Assembly (NCBI GenBank): GCA_037954325.1
Contig: JBBMNZ010000052.1
Location: 372,001 to 436,000 of the forward strand
Origin: Fistularia commersonii
Lineage: Eukaryota > Chordata > Actinopteri > Syngnathiformes > Fistulariidae
DNA: 64,000 nucleotides
Direction: 5' to 3'
In this document: piece after piece, positions 50,233-63,735 of the stretch
How positions within the stretch are numbered: position 1 is the first letter of the stretch
Layout: every line of letters begins with the position of its first letter
Position numbers and translations under genes: made by a program
Notes under the pieces: model-generated
Databases searched by the model: none
Told to the model about the DNA's origin: nothing
What the model saw: only the letters and a program-made list of their open reading frames with translations

Positions 50233-53200
50233 ATAGTAAATATTTCAACAGCAGAAACCAGCTTGATGAAATTCATTAGTCATTTCCACTCAAAATCAAA
50301 TACGCTTCAATTCAGTGAGATAAGCACTTTTTGACCTTGTGGCAATATCTTTTGAACTTATAGCTGTATTACTCTGAATTTGACATATATTGTACAGAAT
50401 CATGTCCTATACAACATCTATCAACAGCAGAAACAGGCTTGGTGAAAATCAATAGTTATTTCCTCTCTTAATCAAAAACGCTTTAATTCGGTGAGATAAG
50501 CACTTTTTGAACGAATGGCTATATCTTTTGAACCTGTGATTGGATTACACTGAATTTGACATATATTGTTGAGAATCATGTCCTAAACAACATATTTCAA
50601 CAGTAGAAACCAACTTGATGAAATTCATTTGTTATTTCCACTCTGAATCAAATACGCTTCAAGTCGGTGAGATATAGACTTTTTGAACGAATGGCTATAT
50701 CTTTTGAACTTGTAGCGGGATTACACTGAATTTGATATGTATTGTGCAGAATCATGTCCTATACAAAATCTATCAACAGCAGAAAAAGGCTTGGTGAAAT
50801 TCAATAGTAATTTCCTCTCTTAATCAAAAACCGGTTAACTCTGTGAGATAAGCACTTTTTTAACGAATAGCTATATGTTTTTAAACTGTGATGGGATTAC
50901 ACTGAAATTGACATATATCGTGCAGAATCATGTCCAAGACAACATGTATCAACAGCAGAAACCAGCTTGATGAAATTCATCAGTTATTTCCACTCCAACT
51001 CAAAAACAATTTAACTCGATAAGATAAGCACTTTTTTAACGAATGGCTATATCTTTTGAACTTGCCGCTGGATTACACTGAAATTGACATTAATTGTGGA
51101 GAATCATGTACTGAACATCATATATGAACAGCAGAAACCAGCTTGATGAAATTCATGAGTTATTTCCACTCAATCAAAAACGCTTCAATCCGATAAGATA
51201 AACACTTTTTGAACGAATGGCTATATTATTTGAACATGTGATGGGATTACACTGAATTTAACATATATTGTGCAGAATCATGTCCTAAACAACATATATC
51301 ACCAGTAGACACCAGCTTGATGAAATTCATGAGTTATTTCCACTCCTAATCAAAAGCGATTTAACTCGGTAAGATAAGTACTTTTTGACCTCATGGCTAT
51401 ATCTTTTGAACTTGTAGCTGGATGACACAGAATTTGACATATATTGTGCAGAATCATGTCCTAAACAACATATTTCAACAGCAGAAACCAGCCTGATGAA
51501 ATTCATTAGTCATTTCCATTCCAACTCAAAAACGCTTCAACTCGGTGAGATAAGCAGTTTTTGAACGAATGGCTATATCTTTTGATATTGTCGCTGAATT
51601 ACACTGAATTTGATATATATTGTGCAGAATCATGTCCTATACAACATCTATCAACAGCAGAAATAGGCTTAGTGAAATTCAATAGTTATTTCCTCTCCTA
51701 ATCAAAAACGCTTCAACTCGGTGAGATACGCAGTTTTTGAACGAATGGCTATATCTTTTGAACCTGTGATGGGATTACACTGAATTTGAAATATTTTGTG
51801 CAGAATCATGTCCTAAACAACATATTTCAACAGCAAAAACCAGCATATTGAAATTCATTAGTTATTTCCACTCCAAATCAAAAACGCTTCAACTCAGTAA
51901 GATAAGCAATTTTTCAACGAATGGCTATATCTTTTGACCTTGTAGCTGGATTCCACTGAAATTGACATATATTGTGCAAAATCATGTTCCAAACAACATA
52001 TTTCAACGGCAAAAACCAGCTTGATGAAATCCATTAGTTATTTCCACTCCTGATCAAAAACGCTTCAATTCGGTGAGAAAAGCACTTTTTGAACGAATGG
52101 CTATATATTTTGATCCTGTTGCTGGGTTACACTGAATTTGATATATATATTGCAGAATCATGTCCTAAACAACATATTTCAAAAGCAGAAACCAGCTTGA
52201 TGAAATTCATTAGTTATTTTCACTCCTAATCAAAAACGCTTCAACTCGGTGAGATGAAGACTTTTTGAACGAATGGCTATATCTTTTTAACCTGTGATGG
52301 GATTACACTGAAATTGACATATATAGTAAAGAATCATGTCCTAGACAACATATTTCAACAGCAGAAACCAGAATGATGAAATCCATTAGTTATTTCCACT
52401 CTTGATCAAAAACGCTTCAATTCGATGAGAAAAGCAGTTTTTGACCTTATGGATACATCCTTTGAACTTGTGGCTGGATTAACATGAATTTGACATATAT
52501 TGTGCAGAATCATGTCCTTATCAACATATATCAACAGCAAAAACCAAATTGGTGAAATTCATTAGTTATTTCCGCTCTTCATCAAAAACGCTTCAACGCG
52601 ATAAGATAAACACTTTTTGAACGAATGGCTATATCTTTTAAACCGGTGATGTGATTAAACTAAATTTGAAATATATTGTGCAAAATCATGTCCTAAACAA
52701 CATATATCAACAGCAAAACCCGCATATTGAAATTCATTAGTTATTTCCACTGCAACTCAAAAACGCTTCAACTCGGTGAGATAAGCAGTTTTTCAACGAA
52801 TGGTTATATCTTTTGATCTTGTCGCTGGATTACACTGAATTTGACATATATTGTGCAAAATCATGTCCTAAACAACATATTTCAACAGCAGAAACCAGCT
52901 TGATGAAATCCATTAGTTTTTTCCACTCCTAATCAAAAACGCTTCAAATCGGTTAGATAAGGCGTTTTTGAACGAATGGCTATATATTTTGAACATGTGA
53001 TGGGATTACGCTGAATTTGACATATATTGTGCAAAATCATGTCCTAAACAACATATTTAACAGTAGAAACCAACTTGATGAAATTCATTAGATATTTCCA
53101 CTCCTAATCAAAAACGCTTAAACCCGATGAGATAAAAACATTTTGAACGAATGGCTATATCTTTTGATCTTGTAGCTGAATTACACTGAATTTGACATAT

Positions 53201-56200
53201 TTTGTGCAGAATCATGTCCTAAACAACATATTTCAACAGCAGAAACCAGATTAATGAAATTCATTAGTTATTTCCACTCATACTCAAAAACGTTTCAACT
53301 CGGTGAGATAAGCACTTTTTAAACGAATGGCTATATCTTTTGAAAATGTACCTGGATTACACTGAATTTGACATAAATTGTAAAAAATCTTGTCCTTAAC
53401 AACATATTTCAACAGCAGAAACCAGCTTGATGAAATCCATAAGTTATTTCCACTTTCAAACAAAAACTCTTCAACTCGGTGAGATAAGCACTTTTTGAAC
53501 GAATGGCTATATATTTTGATATTGTCGCTGGGTTACACTGAATTTGACATATATTGAGCAGAATCAGGTCCTAAACAACATATATCAACAACAAAAACCA
53601 GCATATTGAAATTCATTAGTTATTTCCACTCCAACTCAAAAACGCTTCAACTCGGTGAGATAAGCACTTTTTGAACCAATCGCTATATCTTTTGAACTTG
53701 TAGCTGGATTACACTGAATTTGATATTAATTGTGCAGAATTGTGTTCTAAATAACATATTCCACCGGCAAAAACCAGCTTGATAAAGCCATTAGTTATTT
53801 CCACTCCAACTCAAGAACGCTTCAACTCAGTGACATAAGCACTTTTTGATCTTATGGCTATATCTTTTGAATTTATAGCTGGATTACACTGAAATTGACA
53901 TATATAGTGCAGAATCATGTCCTAAACAACACATATCAACAGCAGAAAACCAGCATATTGTAATTCATTTGTAATTTCCACTCCAACTCAAAAACGCTTC
54001 AACTCGGTGAGATAAGCAGTTTTTGAACGAATGGCTATATCTTTTGATCTTGTCGCTGGATTACACTGAATTTGATATATATTGTGCAGAATCATGTCCT
54101 ATACAAAATCTAACAACAGCAGAAAAAGGCTTGGTGAAAATTAATAGTTATTTCCTCTCTTAATCAAAAACGCGTTAACTCGGTGAGATAAGCACTTTTT
54201 CAACGAATGGCTATATCTTTTGAACCTGTGATGGGATTACACTGAATTTGACATATATTGTGCAGAATCATGTCCTAAACAACATATATCAACAGCGGAA
54301 ACCAGCATGATGACATTCATTAGTTATTTCCACTCCAACTCAAAAAAGATTTAACCTCGGTAAGATAAGCACTTTTTGAACGAATGGCTATATCTTTTTA
54401 ACTTGTAGCTGGATTACACTGAATTTGACATATATTGTGCAGAATCATGTCCTAAACAACATATTTCAACAGTAGAAACCAACTTGATGAAATTCATTAG
54501 TTATTTCCACTCCTCATCAAAAACGCTTCTACTCGGTGAGATCAGCACTTTTTGAACGAATGGCTATATATTTTGAACTTGTAGCTGGATTACACTGAAT
54601 TTGACATATTTTGTGCTGAATCATGTCCTTTACAACATATTTCAACAGCAGAAACCAGCTTGATGAAATTCATTAGTTTTTTCCACTCCAACTCAAAAAC
54701 GATTTAACTCGGAAAGATAAGCACTTTTTGACCTTAAGGCTATAACTTTTGATCTTGACGCTGGATTACACTGAATTTGACATATTTTGTGTAGAATCAT
54801 GTCCTAAACAACATATTTCAACAGCAGAAACCAGCTTGATGAAATTCATTTGTTATTTCCACTCCGAATAAAAACGCTTCAAGTCGGTAAGATATAGACT
54901 TTTCGAACGAATGGCTATATCGTTTGCAATTGTAGTTGGATTACACTGAATTTGACATATATTGTGCAAAATCATGTCCTAAAGTAAATATTTCAACAGC
55001 AGAAACCAGCTTGATGAAATTCATTAGTCATTTCCACTCAAAATCAAAAACGCTTCAACTCAGTTACATAAGCACTTTTTGACCTTGTGGCTATATCTTT
55101 TGAACTTATTGCTGGATTACACTGAATTTGACACATATTGTAAAGAATCATGTCCTATACAACATCTATCAACAGCAAAAACCAGCATATTGTAATTCAT
55201 TAGTAATTTCCACTCCAACTCAAAATCGCTTCAACTCCGTGAGATAAGCAGTTTTTGAATGAATGGCTATATCTTTTGATCTTGTCTCTGGATTACACTG
55301 AATTTGACATATATTGTGCAGAATCATGTCCTATACAACATCTATCAACAGCAGACACAGGCTTGGTGAAATTCAATAGTTATTTCCTCTCTTAATCAAA
55401 AACGCGTTAACTCGTTGAGATAAGCACTTTTTGAACGAATGGCTATATCTTTTGAACCTGTGATGGGATTACAATGAATTTGACATATATTGTGCAGAAT
55501 CATGTTCTAAACAGCATATTTCAACAGTAGAAACCAACTTGATGAAATTCATTAGTTATTTCCACACCTAATCAAAAACGCTTCAACTCCTTGAGATAAG
55601 CAATTTTTGCATGAATGGCTATATCTTTTGATCTTGTCGCTGGATTACACTGAATTTGATATATATTGTGCAGAATAATGTCCTAAACAACATATATCAA
55701 CAGCAGAAACCAGCATGATGAAATTTATTAGTTATTTCCACTCCAACTCAAAAAAAGATTTAACCTCGGTAAGATATGCACTTTTTGAACGAATGGCTAT
55801 ATCTTTTGAAAATGTTCCTGGATTACACTGAATTTGACATAAATTGTAAAAAATCTTGTCCTAAACAACATATTTCAACAGCAGAAACCAGCTTGATGAA
55901 ATCCATAAGTTATTTCCACTTTTAAACAGAAACTCTTCAACTCGGTGAGATAAGCACTTTTTGAACGAATGGCTATATATTTTTGATCTTGTAGCTGGGT
56001 TACACTGAATTTGACATATATTGAGCAGAATCAGGTCCTAAACAACATATATCAACAACAAAAACCAGCATATTGAAATTCATTAGTTATTTCCACTCCA
56101 ACTCAAAAAAAGATTTAACCTCGGTAAGATATGCACTTTTTGAACGAATGGCTATATCTTTTGAACTTGTAGCTGGATTACACTGAATTTGACATATATT

Positions 56201-57452
56201 GTGCAGAATCATGCCCTAAACAACATATTTCAACAGTAGAAACCAACTTGATGAAATTAATTAGTTATTTCCACTCCTAATCAAAAACTCCTCAACTCGG
56301 TGAGATAAGCAATTTTTGACCTTAAGGCTATATCTTTTGATCTTGAATCTGGATTACACTGAATTTGACATATATTGTGCAGAATCATGTCCTAAACAAC
56401 GTATATCAACAGCAGAAACCAGCTTGATGAAATTCATTTGTTATTTCATCTCTTAATCAAAAACGCTTCAACTCAGTGAGATAAGCACTTTTTGATCTTA
56501 TGGCTATATCTTTTGAATTTATAGCTGGATTACACTGAATTTGACATATATTGTGCAGAATCATGTCTTAAAAAACATATATCAACAGCAAAAACCAGCA
56601 TATTGTAATTCATTAGTAATTTGCACTCCAACTCAAAAACGCTTCAACTCGGTAAGATAAGCAGTTTTTGAACGAATGGCTATATCTTTTGATCTTGTCG
56701 CTGGATTACACTGAATTTGACATATATTGTGCAGAATCATGTCCTACACAACATCTATCAACACCAGAAACAGGCTTGGTGAAATTCAATAGTTGTTTCC
56801 TTTCTTAATCAAAAACGCGTTAACTCGGTGAGATAAGCACTTTTTGAACGAATGGCTATATCTTTTGAACCTGTGATGGAATTACAATGAATTTGACATA
56901 TATTGTACAAAATCATGTCCTAAACAGCATATTTCAACAGTACAAACCAACTTGATGAAATACATTAGTTACTTCCACTCCTAATCAAAAACGCTTCAAC
57001 TCCGTGAGATAAGCACTTTTTGCATGAATGGCTATATCTTTTGATCTTGTCGCTGGATTACACTGAATTTGACATATATTGTGCAGAATCATGTCCTGAA
57101 CAACAAATATAAAACAGCAGAAACCAGCATGACTAAATTCATTAGTCATTTCAACTCCAACTCAAAAAAGAATTAACCTCGGTAAGATATGCACTTTTTA
57201 ACCTCATGGCTATATCTTTTGAACTTGTAGCTGGATTACAATGAATTTGACATATATTGTGCTGAATCATGTCCTAAACAACATATTTCAACAGCAGAAA
57301 CCAGCATGATGAAATTCATTAGCTATTTCCACTCAAACTCAAAAACGATTTAACTCGATAAGATAAGCACTTTTTGAACGAATGGCTTTATCTTTTGAAC
57401 TTGTGGCTGGATTACACTGAATTTGACATATATTGTGCAAAATCATGTCCTA
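50233..57452. repeat. V3: 41-monomer V unit
   Basis: It matches V1 along its length at 9,504 and then 9,331 bp offset, lacking one monomer. A short patch at 51,836-51,860 differs at five bases from V1 while its surroundings agree. At the right end the expected ATAGTAAATATTTC is replaced by AAACAAAATATATCAAC (57,460), so the V tandem ends here. Confidence 0.87.
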
Positions 57453-57574
57453 AACAAAATATATCAACAGCAGAAATCAGGTTAGTGAAATTCATTAGTT
57501 TTTTCCACTCTTATTCAAAAATGCTTTAACCCGATAAGATAAGCACTTTTTGAACGAATGGCTATATCTTTTGA
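55104..57574. repeat. W1: 14-monomer duplicated block
   Basis: TTATTGCTGG and ACACATATTG landmarks occur at 55131 and 57602, 2,471 bp apart, which is 14 monomers. W1 covers the last part of V3 plus a monomer with AGAAATCAGGTTAGTG. Confidence 0.88.
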
Positions 57575-60045
57575 ACTTATTGCTGGATTACACTGAATTT
57601 GACACATATTGTAAAGAATCATGTCCTATACAACATCTATCAACAGCAAAAACCAGCATATTGTAATTCATTAGTAATTTCCACTCCAACTCAAAATCGC
57701 TTCAACTCCGTGAGATAAGCAGTTTTTGAATGAATGGCTATATCTTTTGATCTTGTCGCTGGATTACACTGAATTTGACATATATTGTGCAGAATCATAT
57801 CCTATACAACATCTATCAACAGCAGACACAGGCTTGGTGAAATTCAATAGTTATTTCCTCTCTTAATCAAAAACGCGTTAACTCGTTGAGATAAGCACTT
57901 TTTGAACGAATGGCTATATCTTTTGAACCTGTGATGGGATTACAATGAATTTGACATATATTGTGCAGAATCATGTCCTAAACAGCATATTTCAACAGTA
58001 GAAACCAACTTGATGAAATTCATTAGTTATTTCCACACCTAATCAAAAACGCTTCAACTCCTTGAGATAAGCAATTTTTGCATGAATGGCTATATCTTTT
58101 GATCTTGTCGCTGGATTACACTGAATTTGATATATATTGTGCAGAATAATGTCCTAAACAACATATATCAACAGCAGAAACCAGCATGATGAAATTTATT
58201 AGTTATTTCCACTCCAACTCAAAAAAAGATTTAACCTCGGTAAGATATGCACTTTTTGAACGAATGGCTATATCTTTTGAAAATGTTCCTGGATTAAACT
58301 GAATTTGACATAAATTGTAAAAAATCTTGTCCTAATCAACATATTTCAACAGCAGAAACCAGCTTGATGAAATCCATAAGTTATTTCCACTTTTAAACAG
58401 AAACTCTTCAACTCGGTGAGATAAGCACTTTTTGAACGAATGGCTATATATTTTGATCTTGTAGCTGGGTTACACTGAATTTGACATATATTGAGCAGAA
58501 TCAGGTCCTAAACAACATATATCAACAACAAAAACCAGCATATTGAAATTCATTAGTTATTTCCACTCCAACTCAAAAAAAGATTTAACCTCGGTAAGAT
58601 ATGCACTTTTTGAACGAATGGCTATATCTTTTGAACTTGTAGCTGGATTACACTGAATTTGACATATATTGTGCATAATCATGCCCTAAACAACATATTT
58701 CAACAGTAGAAACCAACTTGATGAAATTAATTAGTTATTTCCACTCCTAATCAAAAACTCCTCAACTCGGTGAGATAAGCAATTTTTGACCTTAAGGCTA
58801 TATCTTTTGATCTTGAATCTGGATTACACTGAATTTGACATATATTGTGCAGAATCATGTCCTAAACAACGTATATCAACAGCAGAAACCAGCTTGTTGA
58901 AATTCATTTGTTATTTCATCTCTTAATCAAAAACGCTTCAACTCAGTGAGATAAGCACTTTTTGATCTTATGGCTATATCTTTTGAATTTATAGCTGGAT
59001 TACACTGAATTTGACATATATTGTGCAGAATCATGTCTTAAAAAACATATATCAACAGCAAAAACCAGCATATTGTAATTCATTAGTAATTTGCACTCCA
59101 ACTCAAAAACGCTTCATCTCGGTAAGATAAGCAGTTTTTGAACGAATGGCTATATCTTTTGATCTTGTCGCTGGATTACACTGAATTTGACATATATTGT
59201 GCAGAATCATGTCCTACACAACATCTATCAACACCAGAAACAGGCTTGGTGAAATTCAATAGTTGTTTCCTTTCTTAATCAAAAACGCGTTAACTCGGTG
59301 AGATAAGCACATTTTGAACGAATGGCTATATCTTTTGAACCTGTGATGGAATTACAATGAATTTGACATATATTGTACAAAATCATGTCCTAAACAGCAT
59401 ATTTCAACAGTAGAAACCAACTTGATGAAATACATTAGTTACTTCCACTCGCAATCAAAAACGCTTCAACTCCGTGAGATAAGCACTTTTTGCATGAATG
59501 GCTATATCTTTTGATCTTGTCGCTGGATTACACTGAATTTGACATATATTGTGCAGAATCATGTCCTGAACAACATATATAAAACAGCAGAAACCAGCAT
59601 GACTAAATTCATTAGTCATTTCCACTCCAACTCAAAAAAGATTTAACCTCGGTAGGATATGCACTTTTTAACCTCATAGCTATATCTTTTGAACTTGTAG
59701 CTGGATTACAATGAATTTGACATATATTGTGCTGAATCATGTCCTAAACAACATATTTCAACAGCAGAAACCAGCATGATGAAATTCATTAGTTATTTCC
59801 ACTCAAACTCAAAAACGATTTAACTCGATAAGATAAGCACTTTTTGAACGAATGGCTTTATCTTTTGAACTTGTGGCTGGATTACACTGAATTTGACATA
59901 TATTGTGCAAAATCATGTCCTAAACAACATATATCAACAGCAGAAATCAGGTTAGTGAAATTCATTAGTTTTTTCCACTCTTATTCAAAAATGCTTTAAC
60001 CCGATAAGATAAGCACTTTTTGAACGAATGGCTATATCTTTTGAA
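57575..60045. repeat. W2: 14-monomer duplicated block, second copy
   Basis: This is the tandem copy of W1, ending with the same AGAAATCAGGTTAGTG monomer (59,943) and then diverging at GAACCGGTGATGTG. The junction near 57,575 lies in the conserved GGCTATATCTTTTGAAC word. Only scattered differences were seen, such as AATCATATCC near 57,796 for AATCATGTCC. Confidence 0.88.
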
Positions 60046-62950
60046 CCGGTGATGTGTTTACACTAAATTTGACATATATTTTGCTGAACCATGTCCTAAA
60101 CAACATATATCAACAGCAGAAACCAGAATGATGAAATTCATTAGTTATTTCCACTCTAACTCTAAAAGATTTAACCTGGGTAAGATAAGCACTTTTTGAC
60201 CTTATGGCTATATCTTTTGAACATGTATCTGGATTTCACTGAATTTGACATATATTGTGCAGAATCAGGTCCTAAACAACATATATCAACAGCAAAAACC
60301 AACTTGATGAAATTCATTAGTTATTTCCACTCTTAATCGAAAACGCTTCAACCCGATAAGATAAGCACTTTTTGAACGAATGGCTATATGTTTTGAACCT
60401 CTGATGTGATTACACTAAATTTGAAAAATATTGTGCAGAATCATGTCCTAAACAACATATTTCAAGAGTAGAAACCAGCTTGATGAAATTCATGAGTTAT
60501 TTCCACTCCTAATCAAAAACGCTTCAGTTCGGTGAGATAAGCACTTTTTGCACGAATGGCTATATCTTTTGATCTTGTCGCTGGATTACACTGAATTTGA
60601 CATATTTTGTGCAAAATCATGTTCTAAACAACATAATTCAACGGCAAAAAACAGCTTGATGAAGTCTATTAGGTATTTCCACTCCTAATCAAAAACGCTT
60701 CAACTAGGTGAGAGAAGCACTTTTTGAACAAATGGCTATATCTTTTGAACTTGTGCCTGGATGACACTGAATTTGACATATATTGTGCAGACTCATGTCC
60801 TAAACAACATATATCAACAGCAGAAACCAGCATGATGAAATTCATTAGTTATTGCCACTCCAACTCAAAAAAGATTTAACCTCGGGAAGATAAGCACTTT
60901 TTAACCTTATGGCTATATCTTTTGAACTTGTAGCTGGATCACACTGAATTTGACATATATTGTGCAGAATCATGTTCTAAACAACATATATCCAGCAGTA
61001 ACCAGCTTGATGAAATTAATGAGTTATTTCCACTCCAACTCAAAAACTATTTAACTTGATAAGATAAGCAATTTTTGACCTTCAGGCTATATCTTTTGAA
61101 CTTGTAGCTGGATTACACTGAATTTGACATATATTGTGCAGAATCATGTCCTAAACAACATATTTCAACAGCAGAGACCAGCTTGATGATATTCAATAGT
61201 TATTTCATCTCTTAATCAAAAACGCTTCAACTCGGTGACATAAGCACTTTTTGAACGCATGGTTATATCTTTTGAAACTGTGATGGGATTACACTGAATT
61301 TGACATATATTGTGCAGAATCATGTCCTAAACAACATATTTCAACAGCAGAAACCAGCTTGATGAAATTCATTAGTCATTTCCACTCAAAATCTAAAACG
61401 CTTCAACTCAGTGAGATAAGAACTTTTTGACCTTATGGCTATATCTTTTAAACTTGTAGCTGGATTACACTGAATTTGACATATATTGTGCAAAATCATG
61501 TCCTTAACAACATATACCAACAGCAAAAACCAGCATGTTTAAATTCATTAGTTATTTCCACTACAACTCAAAAACGCTTCAACTCGGTGATATAAGCAGT
61601 TTTTGCACGAATGGCTATATTTTTTGATCTTGTCGCTGGATTACACTGAATTTGAAATATATTGTACAGAATCATGTCCCATCCAACATCTATCAACAGC
61701 AGAAAAAGGCTTGGTGAAATTCATTAGTTATTTCCACTCCTAATCAAAAACGCTTCAACTCGGTGAGATAAGCACTTTTTTAACGAATGGCTATGTCTTT
61801 TGATCTTGTCGCTGGATTACACTGATTTTGACATATTTTGTGCAAAATCATGGACTAAACAACATATTTCAACAGCAGGATCCAGTTTGGTGAAATTCAT
61901 TAGTTTTTTCCTCTCCTAATCAAAAACGCTTCAACTCGATTGCGATAAGCATTCTTTGAACGAATTGGCTCTATCTTTTGAACTTGTAGCTGGATTAAAC
62001 TGAATTTAACATTAATTGTGCAGAATCATGTTCTATGAAACATATTTCTACGGCAGTAACCAGCTTGATGAAATCCATTAGTTATTTCCACTCCTAATCA
62101 AAAACGCTTCAACTCTGTGAGGGAAGCACTTTTTGAACGAATGGCTATATCTTTTGAACTTGTAGCTGGATTACACTGAATTTACATATACTGTGCAGAA
62201 TAATGTACTGAACAACATATTTGAACAGCGGAAACCAGCTTGGTGAAATTCATTAGTTATTTCCTCTCCTAATAAAAAACGCTTCAACTCGGTGCGATAA
62301 GCATTCTTTGAACGAATTGGCTCTATCTTTTGAACCGCTGTTGGGATTACACTGAATTTGACATATATTGTGCAGAATCAAGTCCTAAACAACATATTTC
62401 AATGGCAAAAACCAGCTTGATGAAATCAATTAGTTATTTCCACTCCTAATCAAAAATGCTTCAACTCGGTGTGAGAAGCACTTTTTGAACGAATGGCTAT
62501 ATCTTTTTTAAATGTTGCTGGATTACAATGAATTTGACATATATTATGCAGAATCATGTCCTAAACAACATATTTGAACAGCAGAAACCAGCTTGGTGAA
62601 ATTCATAAGTTATTTCCACTCTTAATCAAAAACGCTTCAACCCGATAAGATAAACACTTTTTGAACGAATGGCTTTATCTTTTGAACCTGTGATGGGATT
62701 ACACTGAATTTGACATATATTGTGCAGAATCATGTTCTAAACAACATATATCCAGTAGAAACCAGCTTGATGAAATTCATGAGTTATTTCCAGTCCAACT
62801 CAAAAACGATTTAACTCGATAAGATAAGCAGATTTTGACCTTATGGCTCTATCTTTTGAACTTGTAGCTGGATTACACTGAATTTGACATATATTGAACA
62901 GAATCATGTCCTAAACAACATATTTCAACAACAGAAACCAGCTTGATGAA
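60046..62950. repeat. Divergent transition zone between V and R domains
   Basis: About 16-17 monomers have many private variants. 60,600-61,265 corresponds to 1,160-1,825. 61,937-62,330 holds two copies, two monomers apart, of an unusual CATTCTTTGAACGAATTGG box, a local dimer. One monomer near 62,180 reads AATTTACATATACTG, having lost two bases of the anchor. No gene is visible. Confidence 0.8.
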
Positions 62951-63735
62951 ATTCATTAGTCATTTCCACTCAAAATCAAAAACGCTTCAAATCAGTGAGA
63001 TAAGCACTTTTTGACCTTATGGATACGTCTTTTGAACTTTTGGCTGGATTAACATGAATTTCACATATATTGTGCAGAATCATGTTCTAAACAAGATAAG
63101 TCAACAGCAGAAACCGGCTTGATGAAATTCATTAGTTATTTCCACTCCTAATCAAAAACGGTTCAACTCGGTGTGAAGACTTTTTGAACGAATGGCTATA
63201 TCTTTTTAGCCTGTGATGGGATTACACTGAAATTGACATATATTGTGCAGAATCATGTCCTAGACAACATATTTCAACAGTAGATCCCAGCTTAATGGAA
63301 TTCGTTAGTTATTTCCACTCCTAATCAAAAACGCTTCAACTCGGTGAGATGAAGACTTTTTGAACGAATGGCTTTATCTTTTTAACCTGTGATGGGATTA
63401 CACTGAATTTGACATATATTGTGCAGAATCATGTCCTAAACAACATATATCAACAGCAGAAACCAGCATGATGAAATTCATTAGTTATTTCCACTCCTAA
63501 TCAAAAACGATTTAACTCGATAAGATATGCAGTTTTTGACCTTATGGTTATATCTTTTGAACTTGTGGCTGGATTACACTGAATTTGACATATATTGTAC
63601 AAAATCATGTCCTATACAACATCTATCAACAGCAGAAACAGGCTTGGTGGATATCATTAGTCATTTCCACTCAAAAACAAAAAAGCTTCAACTCAGTGAG
63701 ATAATTACTTTTTTACCTTATGGCTTTATCTTTTG
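62951..63735. repeat. R-type monomers resuming near the right edge
   Basis: The order matches the R-unit tail seen at 24,640-25,390: GGATTAACATGAATTT, ACAAGATA, GGTTCAACTCGGTGTGAAG, TTAATGGAATTCG and GATATGCAGTTTTTGACC. It is more diverged than R0-R3 are from one another (for example GTAGATCCCAGC near 63,280). Confidence 0.82.
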
